A stretch of DNA of 64,000 bases from Chitinophagales bacterium (GCA_017303395.1 JAFLBN010000002.1:356166-420165); one strand, 5' to 3'. Numbered from the stretch's first letter, positions 55,718 to 64,000 are shown. Numbers and translations: made by a program. The notes: a model not told the origin generated them from the letters alone.

Positions 55718-56425
55718 TTATAAATTTGGAATCTGTAAATCGTACACCACATCAAGCGTTCTGCCCTTAGGGCCTTGTTCATGCTTGTGCTGGTACGGGT
55801 TTTGCCTCAGATCAAATATGATATCGCGTTCTTCAGGATCTGCTGTTGGAAGGTTTGTTGTATCGTTTATTATTACCGCAGTGGCAATAAGATCTTCTTT
55901 AGGATAGTAAAATGTGCCATTATTGCCTAGGAATGTTGCTATTTCAAAGCCTACGCGGGCACTGTTTTTAACTGTTGCAGGGGCACAAAGGCCAAACATG
56001 GTAGTAAGTTTCAATTGCTCGGTAATGGCAACCGCAGCCCTACCCAGATACATGCTACCAATACCGAGACCAGCCACCTCTCTGCTGTTCCATAGTCCGC
56101 AAAATTCTGCTGTGCCCGCTTGTGCTTTCCTCATTACCTCTTCGTGTACAGAGGCATCCATTTCTTGTACAGCTTTTTCTATAGGCAGCAGAAACTTACC
56201 ACCTGCTACTTGCACACGTGCACCTCCATATACTTTTTCACCGGTTTCAGACTCTACCAATATTACATATGTATCGGGGTCGTCAAACCACTCTACGTTG
56301 GCAGACGTTATCATTGTAATACCATAAATTTTTAAAACTTTCATGTGCCCGTCTACAAACCTATGACACGCCTCTTTGTCATCAGGTGCTCTGAAAGCTT
56401 TTATTACAATCTTAATGTCACTCAT
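55718..56425 (-). CDS. GNAT-like putative acyltransferase
   Basis: 235 residues, no signal peptide. A segment such as EFCGLWNSREVAGLGIGSMYLGRAAV followed by KLTTMFGLCAPATVKNSARVGFEI recalls the acetyl-CoA/acyl-ACP-binding region of GNAT or LuxI-type synthases, and TYVILVESETGEKVYGGARV fits the preceding strands. Not recognised with certainty. It is first in the run of five co-directional genes. Could act with the flavin oxidase to make or alter a small molecule; this is inference. Confidence 0.55.
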   Translation of the reverse strand: MSDIKIVIKAFRAPDDKEACHRFVDGHMKVLKIYGITMITSANVEWFDDPDTYVILVESETGEKVYGGARVQVAGGKFLLPIEKAVQEMDASVHEEVMRKAQAGTAEFCGLWNSREVAGLGIGSMYLGRAAVAITEQLKLTTMFGLCAPATVKNSARVGFEIATFLGNNGTFYYPKEDLIATAVIINDTTNLPTADPEERDIIFDLRQNPYQHKHEQGPKGRTLDVVYDLQIPNL

Positions 56426-56898
56426 GTGCCGAATGCTTCTTTATAAAGGTGAATGGAAGGGGCATTCTCAAGTTTGTTTGTCTGAGTGTTATTATACGGG
56501 CAGTGTTTTTTATTATCATTTTGTTGTTATCCTCTAATGCTTTAGAAAATGCAGAAGTTCTCTACAATGCCGTTCTGGTAAGAAAGTTACATATAAAGAA
56601 AATCAATATTAATTTACGACAAATAATTAATAAAGTCAATAGGAACAGCCCTCAATAGGCTGAAAAGCTTAGTGGGAGGATTATATTTTTTCATTTATAA
56701 CGATTTTAGCACTCTCTCTATCGCCTTAATCGCTAAATATATCTGAAATAACGGGTATGCAAATTTACATATCCTGTATGAATAATTGTAAAAATTATCC
56801 TGTTTTACACTAAAAATTGAAGCAAATGGCTTAATTTGTACTTATTATTGCACCAAAACACCCTTACACTGTACTGTAACGCACATAGCTAAAAACAC
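56426..56898. other. Intergenic region between the signalling cluster and the lone receiver gene
   Basis: 473 bases of very AT-rich DNA between divergent genes. It must carry the promoters of both. A weak hairpin AGCC/GGCT lies near 56645-56659. An open frame of 69 codons from GTG 56449 was judged unlikely to be a gene. No clear TAnnTTTG box was found. Confidence 0.5.
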
Positions 56899-57363
56899 AT
56901 GGCAGAAAATAAAATAAACATACTTTATGTAGATGATGAACAAAACAACCTTGTTTCGTTCAAAGCTACTTTTCGCATAAAGTACAATGTACACACCGCT
57001 ATAAGTGGTGAGGAAGCCATCAAAATACTACGTGCCAATCCGATTGATATCATTATTACAGACCAACGCATGCCTAATATGACAGGCGTTGAGTTTTTGG
57101 AGTCTATACTTGAAGAATATCCTGACCCGATGCGTGTACTGCTGACAGGTTATGCAGACCTGAATGCTGTAATTGACGCGGTTAATAAAGGTAAAATCTT
57201 CCATTATCTTACCAAACCCTGGAATGAGGAAGAATTGGATATGACCATCAAGCGTGCCTTTGAAGTATATACCCTGCGAAAAGACGAGAAGGAACTGACG
57301 GAAAAACTTGGTGTTACCAACGCTCAGCTAGAGTTTCTCCTAAGACAACAACTACTATCTTAA
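56899..57363 (+). CDS. Single receiver-domain response regulator
   Basis: 154 residues. Receiver with LYVDDEQNNLVSFKATF, phosphoacceptor Asp in IIITDQRMPNMTGVEFLES and Lys in YLTKPWNEEELD, then a coiled-coil-like tail (LTEKLGVTNAQLEFLLRQQ) with no output domain. It closely matches the receiver of the kinase at 50761 (shared DDEQNNLVSFKA, KMP/RMP-TGVEF, LTGYAD, KPW segments), so the two are paralogues. It reads away from the kinase cluster. A terminator follows. Confidence 0.88.
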   Translation: MAENKINILYVDDEQNNLVSFKATFRIKYNVHTAISGEEAIKILRANPIDIIITDQRMPNMTGVEFLESILEEYPDPMRVLLTGYADLNAVIDAVNKGKIFHYLTKPWNEEELDMTIKRAFEVYTLRKDEKELTEKLGVTNAQLEFLLRQQLLS

Positions 57364-57366
57364 ATA

Positions 57367-57389
57367 CAGCCCGGAAGGGCTGATTTTTT
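57367..57389 (+). terminator. Terminator after the receiver gene
   Basis: CAGCCC / GGGCTG stem with loop GGAA followed by ATTTTTT, 3 bases after the stop codon. Confidence 0.8.
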
Positions 57390-57394
57390 ATACC

Positions 57395-57402
57395 TAATTT
57401 TG
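57395..57402 (+). promoter_or_regulatory. -7 promoter box of the glycosyltransferase gene
   Basis: TAATTTTGC, exact TAnnTTTG match, directly after the terminator and 21 bases before the ATG at 57424. Confidence 0.55.
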
Positions 57403-57423
57403 CCGTCTGTTTCTCAACCATAT

Positions 57424-58200
57424 ATGATAAAACTAAGTGTTGTAGTTATTACACTGAATGAAGAGCGAAATCTGGCACGTTGCCTCGACTCGGTAAAAGA
57501 ACTGGCAGACGAAATACTGGTAGTAGATAGTATGTCTGCAGACAACACCGTAAGTATTGCAAAACAGTATGGTGCTAATGTAATACTGCAGCCATTTCTG
57601 GGGCATATTGAGCAGAAGAATTTTGCTGCGCAAAAAGCTGCAAACGATTGGATTTTATCGTTGGATGCAGATGAGTGCCTGAGTGCTGAGCTTCAGAAAA
57701 GTATACTTCATATAAAGCAGTCTATAAGCCTGAACGCATACAGATTCCCTAGATTGAATAATTTTTGCGGTACATGGATACACCATAGCGGCTGGTATCC
57801 GGATGCTAAAATCAGGCTATTCAACCGTACGAAAGGACAATGGACAGGTGAAAATCCACACGATAAATGGGAATTATACGATACCAGTGAAAAAACTGGA
57901 AACCTGAAAGGTGATTTACTACACTATAGTTTCAACAGTATATCTGAATACGTAAAGAAAATAGAAAAGTACTCTGAAATAGCTGCACGCCTTCGGGTAG
58001 AGAAAGAGAAAAACTATAGTACTTTAAAAATAATGTTGGGGCCTAAATGGAAGTTCTTTACAGACTTTATTTTGCGCCTCGGTTTTCTGGATGGCTATGC
58101 CGGCTGGCTTGTATGCCGGCTGAATGCAATGGAAACCATGATTAAATACGCAAAGACCAGACAATATGCACAGTGGAAAAAAGAAGGAAAGCAATTCTAA
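57424..58200 (+). CDS. Family 2 glycosyltransferase (WaaE/KdtX-like)
   Basis: 258 residues. GT-A motifs: [38 protein letters not shown], then [15 protein letters not shown] (DXD-like) and [21 protein letters not shown]. No membrane segment apart from a hydrophobic C-terminal stretch ([17 protein letters not shown]). Resembles LPS-core beta-1,4-glucosyltransferases; likely adds a sugar to an envelope glycolipid. Its last 35 bases overlap the pseudouridine synthase gene. Confidence 0.85.
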   Translation: MIKLSVVVITLNEERNLARCLDSVKELADEILVVDSMSADNTVSIAKQYGANVILQPFLGHIEQKNFAAQKAANDWILSLDADECLSAELQKSILHIKQSISLNAYRFPRLNNFCGTWIHHSGWYPDAKIRLFNRTKGQWTGENPHDKWELYDTSEKTGNLKGDLLHYSFNSISEYVKKIEKYSEIAARLRVEKEKNYSTLKIMLGPKWKFFTDFILRLGFLDGYAGWLVCRLNAMETMIKYAKTRQYAQWKKEGKQF

Positions 58201-59074
58201 ATTGTCTGACGCTTCAGAACTAATAAGTATAAATAAATATATCAGCTCTACAGGCTTTTGCAGCCGTAGAGAGGCCGACAAATACATAGAGCAACAGCGT
58301 GTTACCATCAATGGTAAAACCGTAGGATTAGGTGCACGTGTAGCTGCAGGCGATAAAGTAGCTGTAGATGGAGAACCAATCAAGTTGAAGACTAGCAATA
58401 AACCTGTATACATAGCACTAAACAAACCGGTAGGCATCACATCTACGACAGATACCAAAGACAAAACCAATATCATCGGTTTTTTGAACTACCCAAAGCG
58501 CATCTTCCCGATAGGCAGGCTGGATAAGGATTCTGACGGTTTAATCTTTCTTACGAACGACGGCGATATTGTAAACAAAATACTGCGTGCCGAAAACAAC
58601 CACGAGAAAGAATACATCGTTACTGTAGATAAAGCCATTACACCTGATTTCATTCAAAAAATGGGGAATGGCGTACCTGTATTAGATACCGTAACACAGA
58701 AATGTTTTGTAAAACAGGAAGGCAGCCGCAAGTTTCGCATCATCCTGACACAAGGGCTTAACAGACAGATACGCCGTATGTGCGAATATCTGGGATATGA
58801 GGTAAAAAAGCTGACCCGCATACGCATAATGAATGTGGAGCTAGGCAATCTTGTTCCCGGTAAATGGAGATACCTGACGGCTGCTGAAATCACTACCATT
58901 GAGCAATTAATTGCTACTTCTTCCAAAACTAATACTCCACCAACGGTAGTTGCTAAACCTATAACAAAGCCCAAACCTACAATTGTAACAAAAGAAAAAA
59001 CTAAGCCCGAACAAGAAGCTAAGCCTGTTCAAAAAAAGAAGAAATCTTACAAAGATTGGCGAAACAAACGTTAA
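58166..59074 (+). CDS. RNA pseudouridine synthase (RluF-like)
   Basis: 302 residues. N-terminal S4 domain ([31 protein letters not shown] in part), catalytic motif [18 protein letters not shown] (catalytic Asp), [24 protein letters not shown]. RluF-type enzymes act on U2604 of 23S rRNA; RluB/RluE relations cannot be ruled out. The long basic Lys/Pro/Thr tail (residues about 250-302) is an addition common in Bacteroidota. It starts inside the glycosyltransferase gene. Confidence 0.9.
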   Translation: MHSGKKKESNSKLSDASELISINKYISSTGFCSRREADKYIEQQRVTINGKTVGLGARVAAGDKVAVDGEPIKLKTSNKPVYIALNKPVGITSTTDTKDKTNIIGFLNYPKRIFPIGRLDKDSDGLIFLTNDGDIVNKILRAENNHEKEYIVTVDKAITPDFIQKMGNGVPVLDTVTQKCFVKQEGSRKFRIILTQGLNRQIRRMCEYLGYEVKKLTRIRIMNVELGNLVPGKWRYLTAAEITTIEQLIATSSKTNTPPTVVAKPITKPKPTIVTKEKTKPEQEAKPVQKKKKSYKDWRNKR

Positions 59075-59154
59075 AGATTATATAATAGCAGGTTATAGAT
59101 AGGGGTATACATTGCATTCTCTGTTCTACTTTTATAGCAATAACTAAAAAGTCT

Positions 59155-59577
59155 ATGAAAGAAGTAATCAAAACGTTTTCGGTAGCAGCACTGTCTGCAA
59201 TTATTGTAATGGGTGCTTTCTCATTCAAACCTGCGGCAAACGATGCCGCATCGCAGCAACATGTAGTATATGAATACAAACAGTTTTCTACAATAGAATC
59301 TGTAATACCGGGTGGTATGGGTCGCTCAAGAATACTTACTACAGACGATAACGGACAGATGATAGAAAAAGAGTTGAAGAACTTCTATAGTTTGGTAGGT
59401 ATCAACTTTGGCAATATTGCAAACAATGACCGCGCTATAGTAGACAGAATCAATCAGTATACCAACGAAGGCTGGGAGCTAATGCAAGTATCTACAGGAT
59501 CTCATGCACAGCATTCTGACGGTAACAGCTCAGGAGGTTTATTCATCACACGTTATCTGTTCAAAAGAGCTAAATAA
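59155..59577 (+). CDS. Exported DUF4177-like protein
   Basis: 140 residues with a signal peptide (MKEVIKTFSVAALSAIIVMGAFSF; possible cleavage after AAN). The C-terminal part YEYKQFSTIES followed by INQYTNEGWELMQVSTGSH and ITRYLFKRAK matches the DUF4177 pattern (W-E-L-V core). Function unknown. An own terminator follows. Confidence 0.7.
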   Translation: MKEVIKTFSVAALSAIIVMGAFSFKPAANDAASQQHVVYEYKQFSTIESVIPGGMGRSRILTTDDNGQMIEKELKNFYSLVGINFGNIANNDRAIVDRINQYTNEGWELMQVSTGSHAQHSDGNSSGGLFITRYLFKRAK

Positions 59578-59599
59578 CATACTAAATATTGATATGCTG

Positions 59600-59626
59600 A
59601 ACCACTTCTATAAGGAGTGGTTTTTT
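59600..59626 (+). terminator. Terminator after the DUF4177-like gene
   Basis: AACCACTTCT / AGGAGTGGTT stem (one G-U pair) with a short loop, followed by TTTTC, 23 bases after the stop codon. Confidence 0.75.
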
Positions 59627-59661
59627 CATTGTATTAATTTAGAACAGTATCTTAGTGCTGC

Positions 59662-61359
59662 ATGGCAAGGTTATTTTTTACTTTCTTCATCGTTGCTTGT
59701 TTTCAGTCTTTTGGCCAACCTCAGGCTATATTCAATGCAGATTTTGCTACCAGAGAAATCATTATCGATACCTTGTTCGATACACAAGACCCGGGAGGCA
59801 TTAAAGCCCCTATTGTGTTTGACAAAACCATATCTGCCATCGCTACAAAAGCTAAAGAGAAAGATGATAACGGGCTTGCAGAACACTTGCGGCTTGAGCA
59901 ATTTCGCTATAAGCTGAAAAAAGATAAAAAACAGGTACCCTATAAAGAGTATGAAGACCTGCTGGCATCCTTTCATAGCAAAGACAAACAATATCTTGAC
60001 ATTGCTGCAACCCAAAGCTTTGCAGACTATCTGTATCAGGAACGCAATCAATATGGTATTGCATTAGGCCTGTATCTGGATGCATACTATGCCTATGATA
60101 AACTTACTGAGCAAGAATTCCCACTAAAAAACAGATACTTGTATACGCTTGGTCTCGTGTATTATCAGTTTGATGATTATAAGAATGCCATTTACTATTT
60201 CAAAAAAGCATATCCTTCAAGTGGCATCATCAAAGATGAACAAACTGGTACAATCAATGCGTTAGCACTCTCCTATCTGGAAATAGCAGCCTATGATACT
60301 GCACTGCATTATTTTGAACAGCTATACAACTACGCCCAAAAAGCACAAAGTAAAAACTGGATACTGATATCTCGCCTCAACATAGGACAAACATACCTGA
60401 AACACAAGAACTATCACGCTGCCAAAAAGGAGATGGAATTTTGCAGACAGTATGCTATAGCAAACAATCAAAAGTTTGGCATGAGCGAAGCGGCTGTAGA
60501 ATTATCTAAAATAGCCCTTACACAACACGACTATGCAAACGCTGCGCTTTATGCATCAGAACCCCTTACCTTATGGCGCAATATGTTTGGTGCATCATGG
60601 CACTACAAACGTTTAGAGGCCCGCCAGGCATATGAAGTGCTCAGCAAACTGGCACTGATGAAAAGCGATTATAAAACTGCCTACCTGTATAAAGATACTT
60701 TCCTGATGATGCAGGACAGCTTCGATAAACAATTCAACGCCGTTCAGTTGGCTAATGCAGAAAAAAAGTCGTTGATAGATAAATATAATGAAGAGAAAAA
60801 CGAGCTGAAGTATAAACAGAAAAGAGAAGTATTGGTAAGAAACGGTTTGTTGGTTTTTATACTGTTGGGCGCAATTATAGCAGTGATGTATGTAAACAAT
60901 CAAAAACTGAAACAAAAACAGCTGCTTTCAGAAAAACAAAAAGCCGAGGATAAACTAACTGATTTCACAAACGTATTGCATCAGAAATCGCAATTGATAG
61001 ATGAATTTTCAAAACAATTGGAGCAATATAAAACACGAGATGAAGACGCAGAAAATGATGAAGTCCTGTTCAAATTGCAACAATCTACCATACTAACAGA
61101 TGAAGAATGGGATAATTTCCGCAATCTTTTCGAGCAGGTACATAAGGGCTTTCTTCATAGACTGAGGCTGAAAATCCCTGACCTTACCCCCGCAGAAACC
61201 CGCTTTATGGTGTTAAGTAAACTGAAACTTGCCCCCAAAGACATGGCCAACATACTTGGTGTGGGTCCTTCTGCTATCAGAAAATATCGTTACCGCCTGA
61301 GAAACAAGCTCAATTTACCGGAAGATGGCAGCATCGATGAGGTAGTTGATATGATATAA
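59662..61359 (+). CDS. TPR-LuxR membrane-bound transcriptional regulator
   Basis: 565 residues. Signal peptide (to QSFGQ), periplasmic tetratricopeptide repeats about 120-340 (YLYTLGLVYYQFDDYKNAIYYFKKAY; ALSYLEIAAYDTALHYFEQLY), one transmembrane helix about 393-415, a coiled coil, and a C-terminal LuxR-type helix-turn-helix (LTPAETRFMVLSKLKLAPKDMANILGVGPSAIRKYRYRLRNKL in part). A one-component envelope-to-gene regulator common in Bacteroidota. The genes just downstream, on the same strand, are possible targets. Confidence 0.85.
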   Translation: MARLFFTFFIVACFQSFGQPQAIFNADFATREIIIDTLFDTQDPGGIKAPIVFDKTISAIATKAKEKDDNGLAEHLRLEQFRYKLKKDKKQVPYKEYEDLLASFHSKDKQYLDIAATQSFADYLYQERNQYGIALGLYLDAYYAYDKLTEQEFPLKNRYLYTLGLVYYQFDDYKNAIYYFKKAYPSSGIIKDEQTGTINALALSYLEIAAYDTALHYFEQLYNYAQKAQSKNWILISRLNIGQTYLKHKNYHAAKKEMEFCRQYAIANNQKFGMSEAAVELSKIALTQHDYANAALYASEPLTLWRNMFGASWHYKRLEARQAYEVLSKLALMKSDYKTAYLYKDTFLMMQDSFDKQFNAVQLANAEKKSLIDKYNEEKNELKYKQKREVLVRNGLLVFILLGAIIAVMYVNNQKLKQKQLLSEKQKAEDKLTDFTNVLHQKSQLIDEFSKQLEQYKTRDEDAENDEVLFKLQQSTILTDEEWDNFRNLFEQVHKGFLHRLRLKIPDLTPAETRFMVLSKLKLAPKDMANILGVGPSAIRKYRYRLRNKLNLPEDGSIDEVVDMI

Positions 61360-61534
61360 CGTCAGTCACAATCAATTCATTTACAACCAATTACACCTAA
61401 GGAACGTTTTCGGAACGCTCCTGTAACAGAATTGGCACTCCTGATATTTGCGATGCACTGCATGGCTGCAACATCTTTGCGCTATGCAACAGAAAAAGCA
61501 TTTTCCTTTCTCACTTAGCACATATAACACAAAA

Positions 61535-61648
61535 ATGTTACTGGTGGTACTCTCTGCACTTGCATTGTGCATGGTGGTATACATATGGTCTTCAGAGAGG
61601 ATTGAGGAAATCAATAAAGCTTTCAATAACACACACAGTCAACACTAA
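61535..61648 (+). CDS. Possible 37-residue membrane microprotein
   Basis: ATG at 61535 opens a frame encoding MLLVVLSALALCMVVYIW, a single membrane helix, then SSERIEEINKAFNNTHSQH. The ATG has the A-rich upstream context (AACACAAAA) typical of this genome. A longer in-frame start at 61484 would give 54 residues. Upstream, TTG at about 61449-61451 and CATCTTTGC at about 61471-61479 form a possible promoter. It ends 23 bases before the SDR gene. Confidence 0.4.
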   Translation: MLLVVLSALALCMVVYIWSSERIEEINKAFNNTHSQH

Positions 61649-61671
61649 CTCTAAACATAAAATTTCACAAT

Positions 61672-62793
61672 ATGAATTTCATTCTTACAGGTGTAACAGG
61701 CGTACTGGGCTCTCATATCTTCTACGAACTATTGCAAAAGATTCATGACAACAACTACAATGGAGAGATTGTACTACTACTTCGTTCTAAAAACGATAAA
61801 ACACATACTGAACGTTTTGAAGAAGTATTTACAGAAAAACTACTACCCGGATATCTGAAACAAATAGACATCGAACGCCTGCGCAGCAATCATGTAAAGC
61901 TGATAGATATGGATCTGCAAAACATCAACGATGCAGACCTAGAGATATTAAACACTAATAAAAGGTATCAACTAATACATTGCGCCGCATCTGTAAATCT
62001 TGGTAACAATGCCAGTGCTTATGAAGAAATCAGGAACATAAATTATCTGGGTACACAAAACCTGATACAAGCGCTCAGGCCATATATACATCAGGTGAGC
62101 TATATCAGCACGGCATTTGCCTACAGACCAATGGAATATAACGAGCAATATCCTGTAATGTCGGAAGTTGCATATAGAAATTACTACGAGCAATTTAAAG
62201 CTCAAATGGAAAAGGAACTATTTGAACTATGCGAGGGATATGGACTGAAATGTCAGGTCCTACGCCCCAGTATAATATGCGGCAGGCTTGTAGATCATCC
62301 GCACCATGTTATAGGCCGTTTCCTTGTTTTCTATTTGTTCGGCGCCTTCTTCTACCGCATTAAACATAGCAACTACAACGGCATGCAACTACGCATTACC
62401 ATCAACTCTGCATCGGGCCTTAACATTGTAGCGGTAGACTATGCAGCCAAAGCAATTGTAAGAGCCATAGATACAGATATTAAAGAACTAAACATCGTTA
62501 GTAGTAAGTATGTACCCAACACATTTACCATACCCGTATTGCTGAAAGAAATTGGTTGGGATACGTTTGAGTTTACAGATGCTATACCTGAGAATATGAA
62601 TGCTGCAGAGAAGATGTATTACCGTACAGTTGGCCCGCAACTAAACGATTACTTATTGGCACCTGATTATGATTTTGATGTAGATATACTTTCAGAGCTG
62701 ATGAAGGATATTCAAGAGCCGGATATATATACTCACTTTGAGGGTTTATGCAGATATGCAGTAGAACAACAATTCAACAATATTCTTGCCTAA
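61672..62793 (+). CDS. SDR-type thioester-reductase-like protein
   Basis: 373 residues. N-terminal Rossmann motif NFILTGVTGVLGSHIFYELL (TGxxGxxG), active-site Tyr/Lys region YISTAFAYRPMEYNEQYP and AYRNYYEQFKAQMEKELF, then LRPSIICGRL. It resembles the extended SDR family that reduces carrier-bound thioesters (thioester reductase/fatty acyl-CoA reductase). Tyr/Lys spacing is less canonical than in textbook SDRs. Probably co-transcribed with the following hotdog protein gene. Confidence 0.75.
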   Translation: MNFILTGVTGVLGSHIFYELLQKIHDNNYNGEIVLLLRSKNDKTHTERFEEVFTEKLLPGYLKQIDIERLRSNHVKLIDMDLQNINDADLEILNTNKRYQLIHCAASVNLGNNASAYEEIRNINYLGTQNLIQALRPYIHQVSYISTAFAYRPMEYNEQYPVMSEVAYRNYYEQFKAQMEKELFELCEGYGLKCQVLRPSIICGRLVDHPHHVIGRFLVFYLFGAFFYRIKHSNYNGMQLRITINSASGLNIVAVDYAAKAIVRAIDTDIKELNIVSSKYVPNTFTIPVLLKEIGWDTFEFTDAIPENMNAAEKMYYRTVGPQLNDYLLAPDYDFDVDILSELMKDIQEPDIYTHFEGLCRYAVEQQFNNILA

Positions 62794-62803
62794 AACCCGA
62801 AGC

Positions 62804-63763
62804 ATGATAACGAAACAACTTGAAGTCAAAGAACAAATATTACAATTTACCCCTATTGACGAAAGTAAAGTACCTGTAAAGAAGAAGATACTTGTACAAC
62901 GCAAACAGGAAATAAAATTACCCCAGATGGCCAATAAAGCACTATCTGAAAATTGGCTGCTAAAAGAAATTGGTGATGTACACTGGGAGTTGCTGAGTAA
63001 AGGACTGGAAAGCAAATCTTCGGGAATTACCAATGCTGCAGGCGACAGGTTGTGTGCGGCATTTGTAAGAATCAACTACAGAACAAGCCAGCTGAACCAC
63101 TATCTGGAAAACGAAGTAATAGATATACAAGGTAGCATAAACCGATATGGAGACAGCACCTACTTTAGTGAAATAACCGGTTACTGCGCAGATAAAATAT
63201 TTAAAGCTAACCTTATGAGTTGCTTCTCTTTACTAAGTACAGGTAGCAACAAACAGATTTGTAAAAGTGTCCCTGTTACTGCTGTGAATCACATCAATAA
63301 GTTGGCCAAAATACCAATGTTGTTCTGCTCATACTGCAGCATCAAAAAAGCTACACAACAAGTTGTAAGCAACGGTATGCATAGCTTTTATATCAATGAT
63401 GATATAGTAGATGAACGTAGCTATGAGATAAATCACTATCAGGATATTAACGGCGTTGGGCTACTGTATTTTGCTTCATACCCTATTATTTCAGACCATT
63501 GCGTAAATAGCTATCTGAGAGAGGAAAGTAATCTGCAATACAGCAAATATCACACTACCTATCGTGATATACTCTATTATGCAAACTGTGATGCAAATGA
63601 TACAGTAATACACAGGCTGAACAACATAAGCATTACAGATAATCTGGTAAAAACAGTTGTTAGCATATACCGTAGTAGCGATATGAAAATGATAGCACAG
63701 ATACTGACTGTAAAAGAAGCCAGTCCTATCCCTACACATACCACTGTTTGGAATAAACGATAA
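62804..63763 (+). CDS. LnmK/Pnap_2097-like hotdog biosynthetic protein
   Basis: 319 residues. An N-terminal Lys-rich segment, then NWLLKEIGDVHWELLSKGL, GDRLCAAFVRINYR and GSINRYGDSTYFSEITGY, which recall the LnmK family (bifunctional acyltransferase/decarboxylase of leinamycin biosynthesis) and the related Pnap_2097 biosynthetic proteins. A second hotdog-like half may follow. ATG at 62804 is preferred to the TTG at 62786 that overlaps the SDR gene. Substrate would be an acyl-carrier or acyl-CoA; this is inferred. Confidence 0.6.
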   Translation: MITKQLEVKEQILQFTPIDESKVPVKKKILVQRKQEIKLPQMANKALSENWLLKEIGDVHWELLSKGLESKSSGITNAAGDRLCAAFVRINYRTSQLNHYLENEVIDIQGSINRYGDSTYFSEITGYCADKIFKANLMSCFSLLSTGSNKQICKSVPVTAVNHINKLAKIPMLFCSYCSIKKATQQVVSNGMHSFYINDDIVDERSYEINHYQDINGVGLLYFASYPIISDHCVNSYLREESNLQYSKYHTTYRDILYYANCDANDTVIHRLNNISITDNLVKTVVSIYRSSDMKMIAQILTVKEASPIPTHTTVWNKR

Positions 63764-63796
63764 ATAAGATTCTCTTCAATCTCCCCTTATACACAC

Positions 63797-63824
63797 AAAG
63801 CCATTCTTTCCAGAATGGCTTTTA
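63797..63824 (+). terminator. Terminator of the SDR-LnmK unit
   Basis: Perfect 11-bp stem AAAGCCATTCT / AGAATGGCTTT with loop TTCC and trailing T, 33 bases after the stop codon. Confidence 0.85.
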
Positions 63825-63884
63825 CAATATGTATAATAACTACTGAAGTAGTGCTCTTTTTTAGATAAGTTATCTGCAATAAAG

Positions 63885-63913
63885 AAGCCGTTCTGTTGTG
63901 TACAGAACGGCTT
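63885..63913 (-). terminator. Terminator of the rRNA operon
   Basis: Perfect 12-bp stem AAGCCGTTCTGT / ACAGAACGGCTT with 5-base loop. Read on the minus strand it lies just past the 5S 3' end and is followed by CTTTATT. Confidence 0.8.
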
Positions 63914-63923
63914 AGTAATAAAT

Positions 63924-64000
63924 ATGGCGGCTACCTACTCTCCCGCATTGTGGTGCAGTACCATCGGCCATGAGGGGCTTAACTTCTCTGTTCGGAATGG
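63924..64000 (-). rRNA. 5S ribosomal RNA (3' part, runs off window)
   Basis: The minus strand reads CCATTCCGAACAGAGAAGTT, then AAGCCCCTCATGGCCGATGG, TACTGCACCACAATGCGGGA and GAGTAGGTAGCCGCC, a typical bacterial 5S 3' portion. About 77 of roughly 110-115 bases are inside the window. It marks the end of an rRNA operon lying to the right and transcribed leftward. Confidence 0.95.

Noticed and set aside
56449-56658. Plus-strand frame of 69 codons with hydrophobic N-terminus
   Set aside because: GTG start without start context or promoter, very AT-rich Lys/Asn/Ile tail, and position in a divergent promoter region; could be a chance frame.
1-64000. tRNA genes, insertion sequences, CRISPR arrays or phage genes
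   Set aside because: A scan for TTCGAA/T-arm-like motifs, transposase motifs and spaced repeats found only hits inside coding genes (for example 10555-10565 and 23855-23865); none form a tRNA or mobile element.

Overview
The window is chromosomal DNA from a member of the Bacteroidota, most like a Chitinophagaceae/Sphingobacteriia-type organism. The sequence evidence is AT-rich DNA, Bacteroidota-type promoters (TAnnTTTG -7 boxes) instead of sigma70 boxes, few Shine-Dalgarno sequences and several TTG/GTG starts. The gene content agrees: a PorP/SprF-family protein, proteins with type IX secretion (T9SS) sorting tails, many short lipoproteins, 7TMR-DISM kinases and a TPR-LuxR regulator. No prophage, insertion sequence, CRISPR array or tRNA was seen. 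The right edge enters a 5S rRNA gene, so an rRNA operon lies just beyond.

Layout. 1-7.2 kb: a bamA 5' portion behind uppS, then upp, a PorP/SprF-like protein, DoxX, a degenerate receiver protein, a membrane-anchored dihaem cytochrome c and a queuosine-precursor transporter. 7.2-9.6 kb: an ECF sigma factor with a very long anti-sigma-like partner that appears to cross the inner membrane and end in an outer-membrane beta-barrel. 9.7-11.9 kb: a lipoprotein and a GT39-like glycosyltransferase. 11.9-16.9 kb: a cobalamin-riboswitch operon for surface capture and import of vitamin B12 (DUF4465-type T9SS protein, beta-propeller lipoprotein, BtuB-like TonB receptor). 16.9-30 kb: mostly housekeeping genes (RNA methyltransferases, yebC, rsmG, tgt, lptG-like, dusB) with a secreted subtilase and a transcription unit for a 32-residue membrane microprotein.

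29.9-38.7 kb: tryptophan-2,3-dioxygenase-like protein with an ABC-2 exporter, a polyprenyl diphosphate synthase with RNase R, and a membrane glycosyltransferase with a YD-like secreted protein. 38.7-45.1 kb: a beta-CASP metallo-hydrolase, then an envelope operon of two tandem TlpA-like proteins and a double-parvulin foldase. 45.2-50.3 kb: rlmD, lipoproteins, lysS and a TrmH-type methyltransferase.

50.3-57.4 kb is the most unusual part. Five co-directional genes (GNAT-like acyltransferase, flavin oxidase, 7TMR-DISM kinase, receiver-kinase, CheY-like receiver) look like a small-molecule enzyme pair joined to a phosphorelay, with a paralogous receiver gene transcribed away from it. 57.4-64 kb: a glycosyltransferase, RluF-type pseudouridine synthase, a DUF4177-like protein, then a TPR-LuxR regulator beside a possible membrane microprotein, a thioester-reductase-like SDR and an LnmK-like hotdog protein, suggesting a small lipid or specialised-metabolite module.

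All assignments come from reading motifs and gene context. No database search was run.
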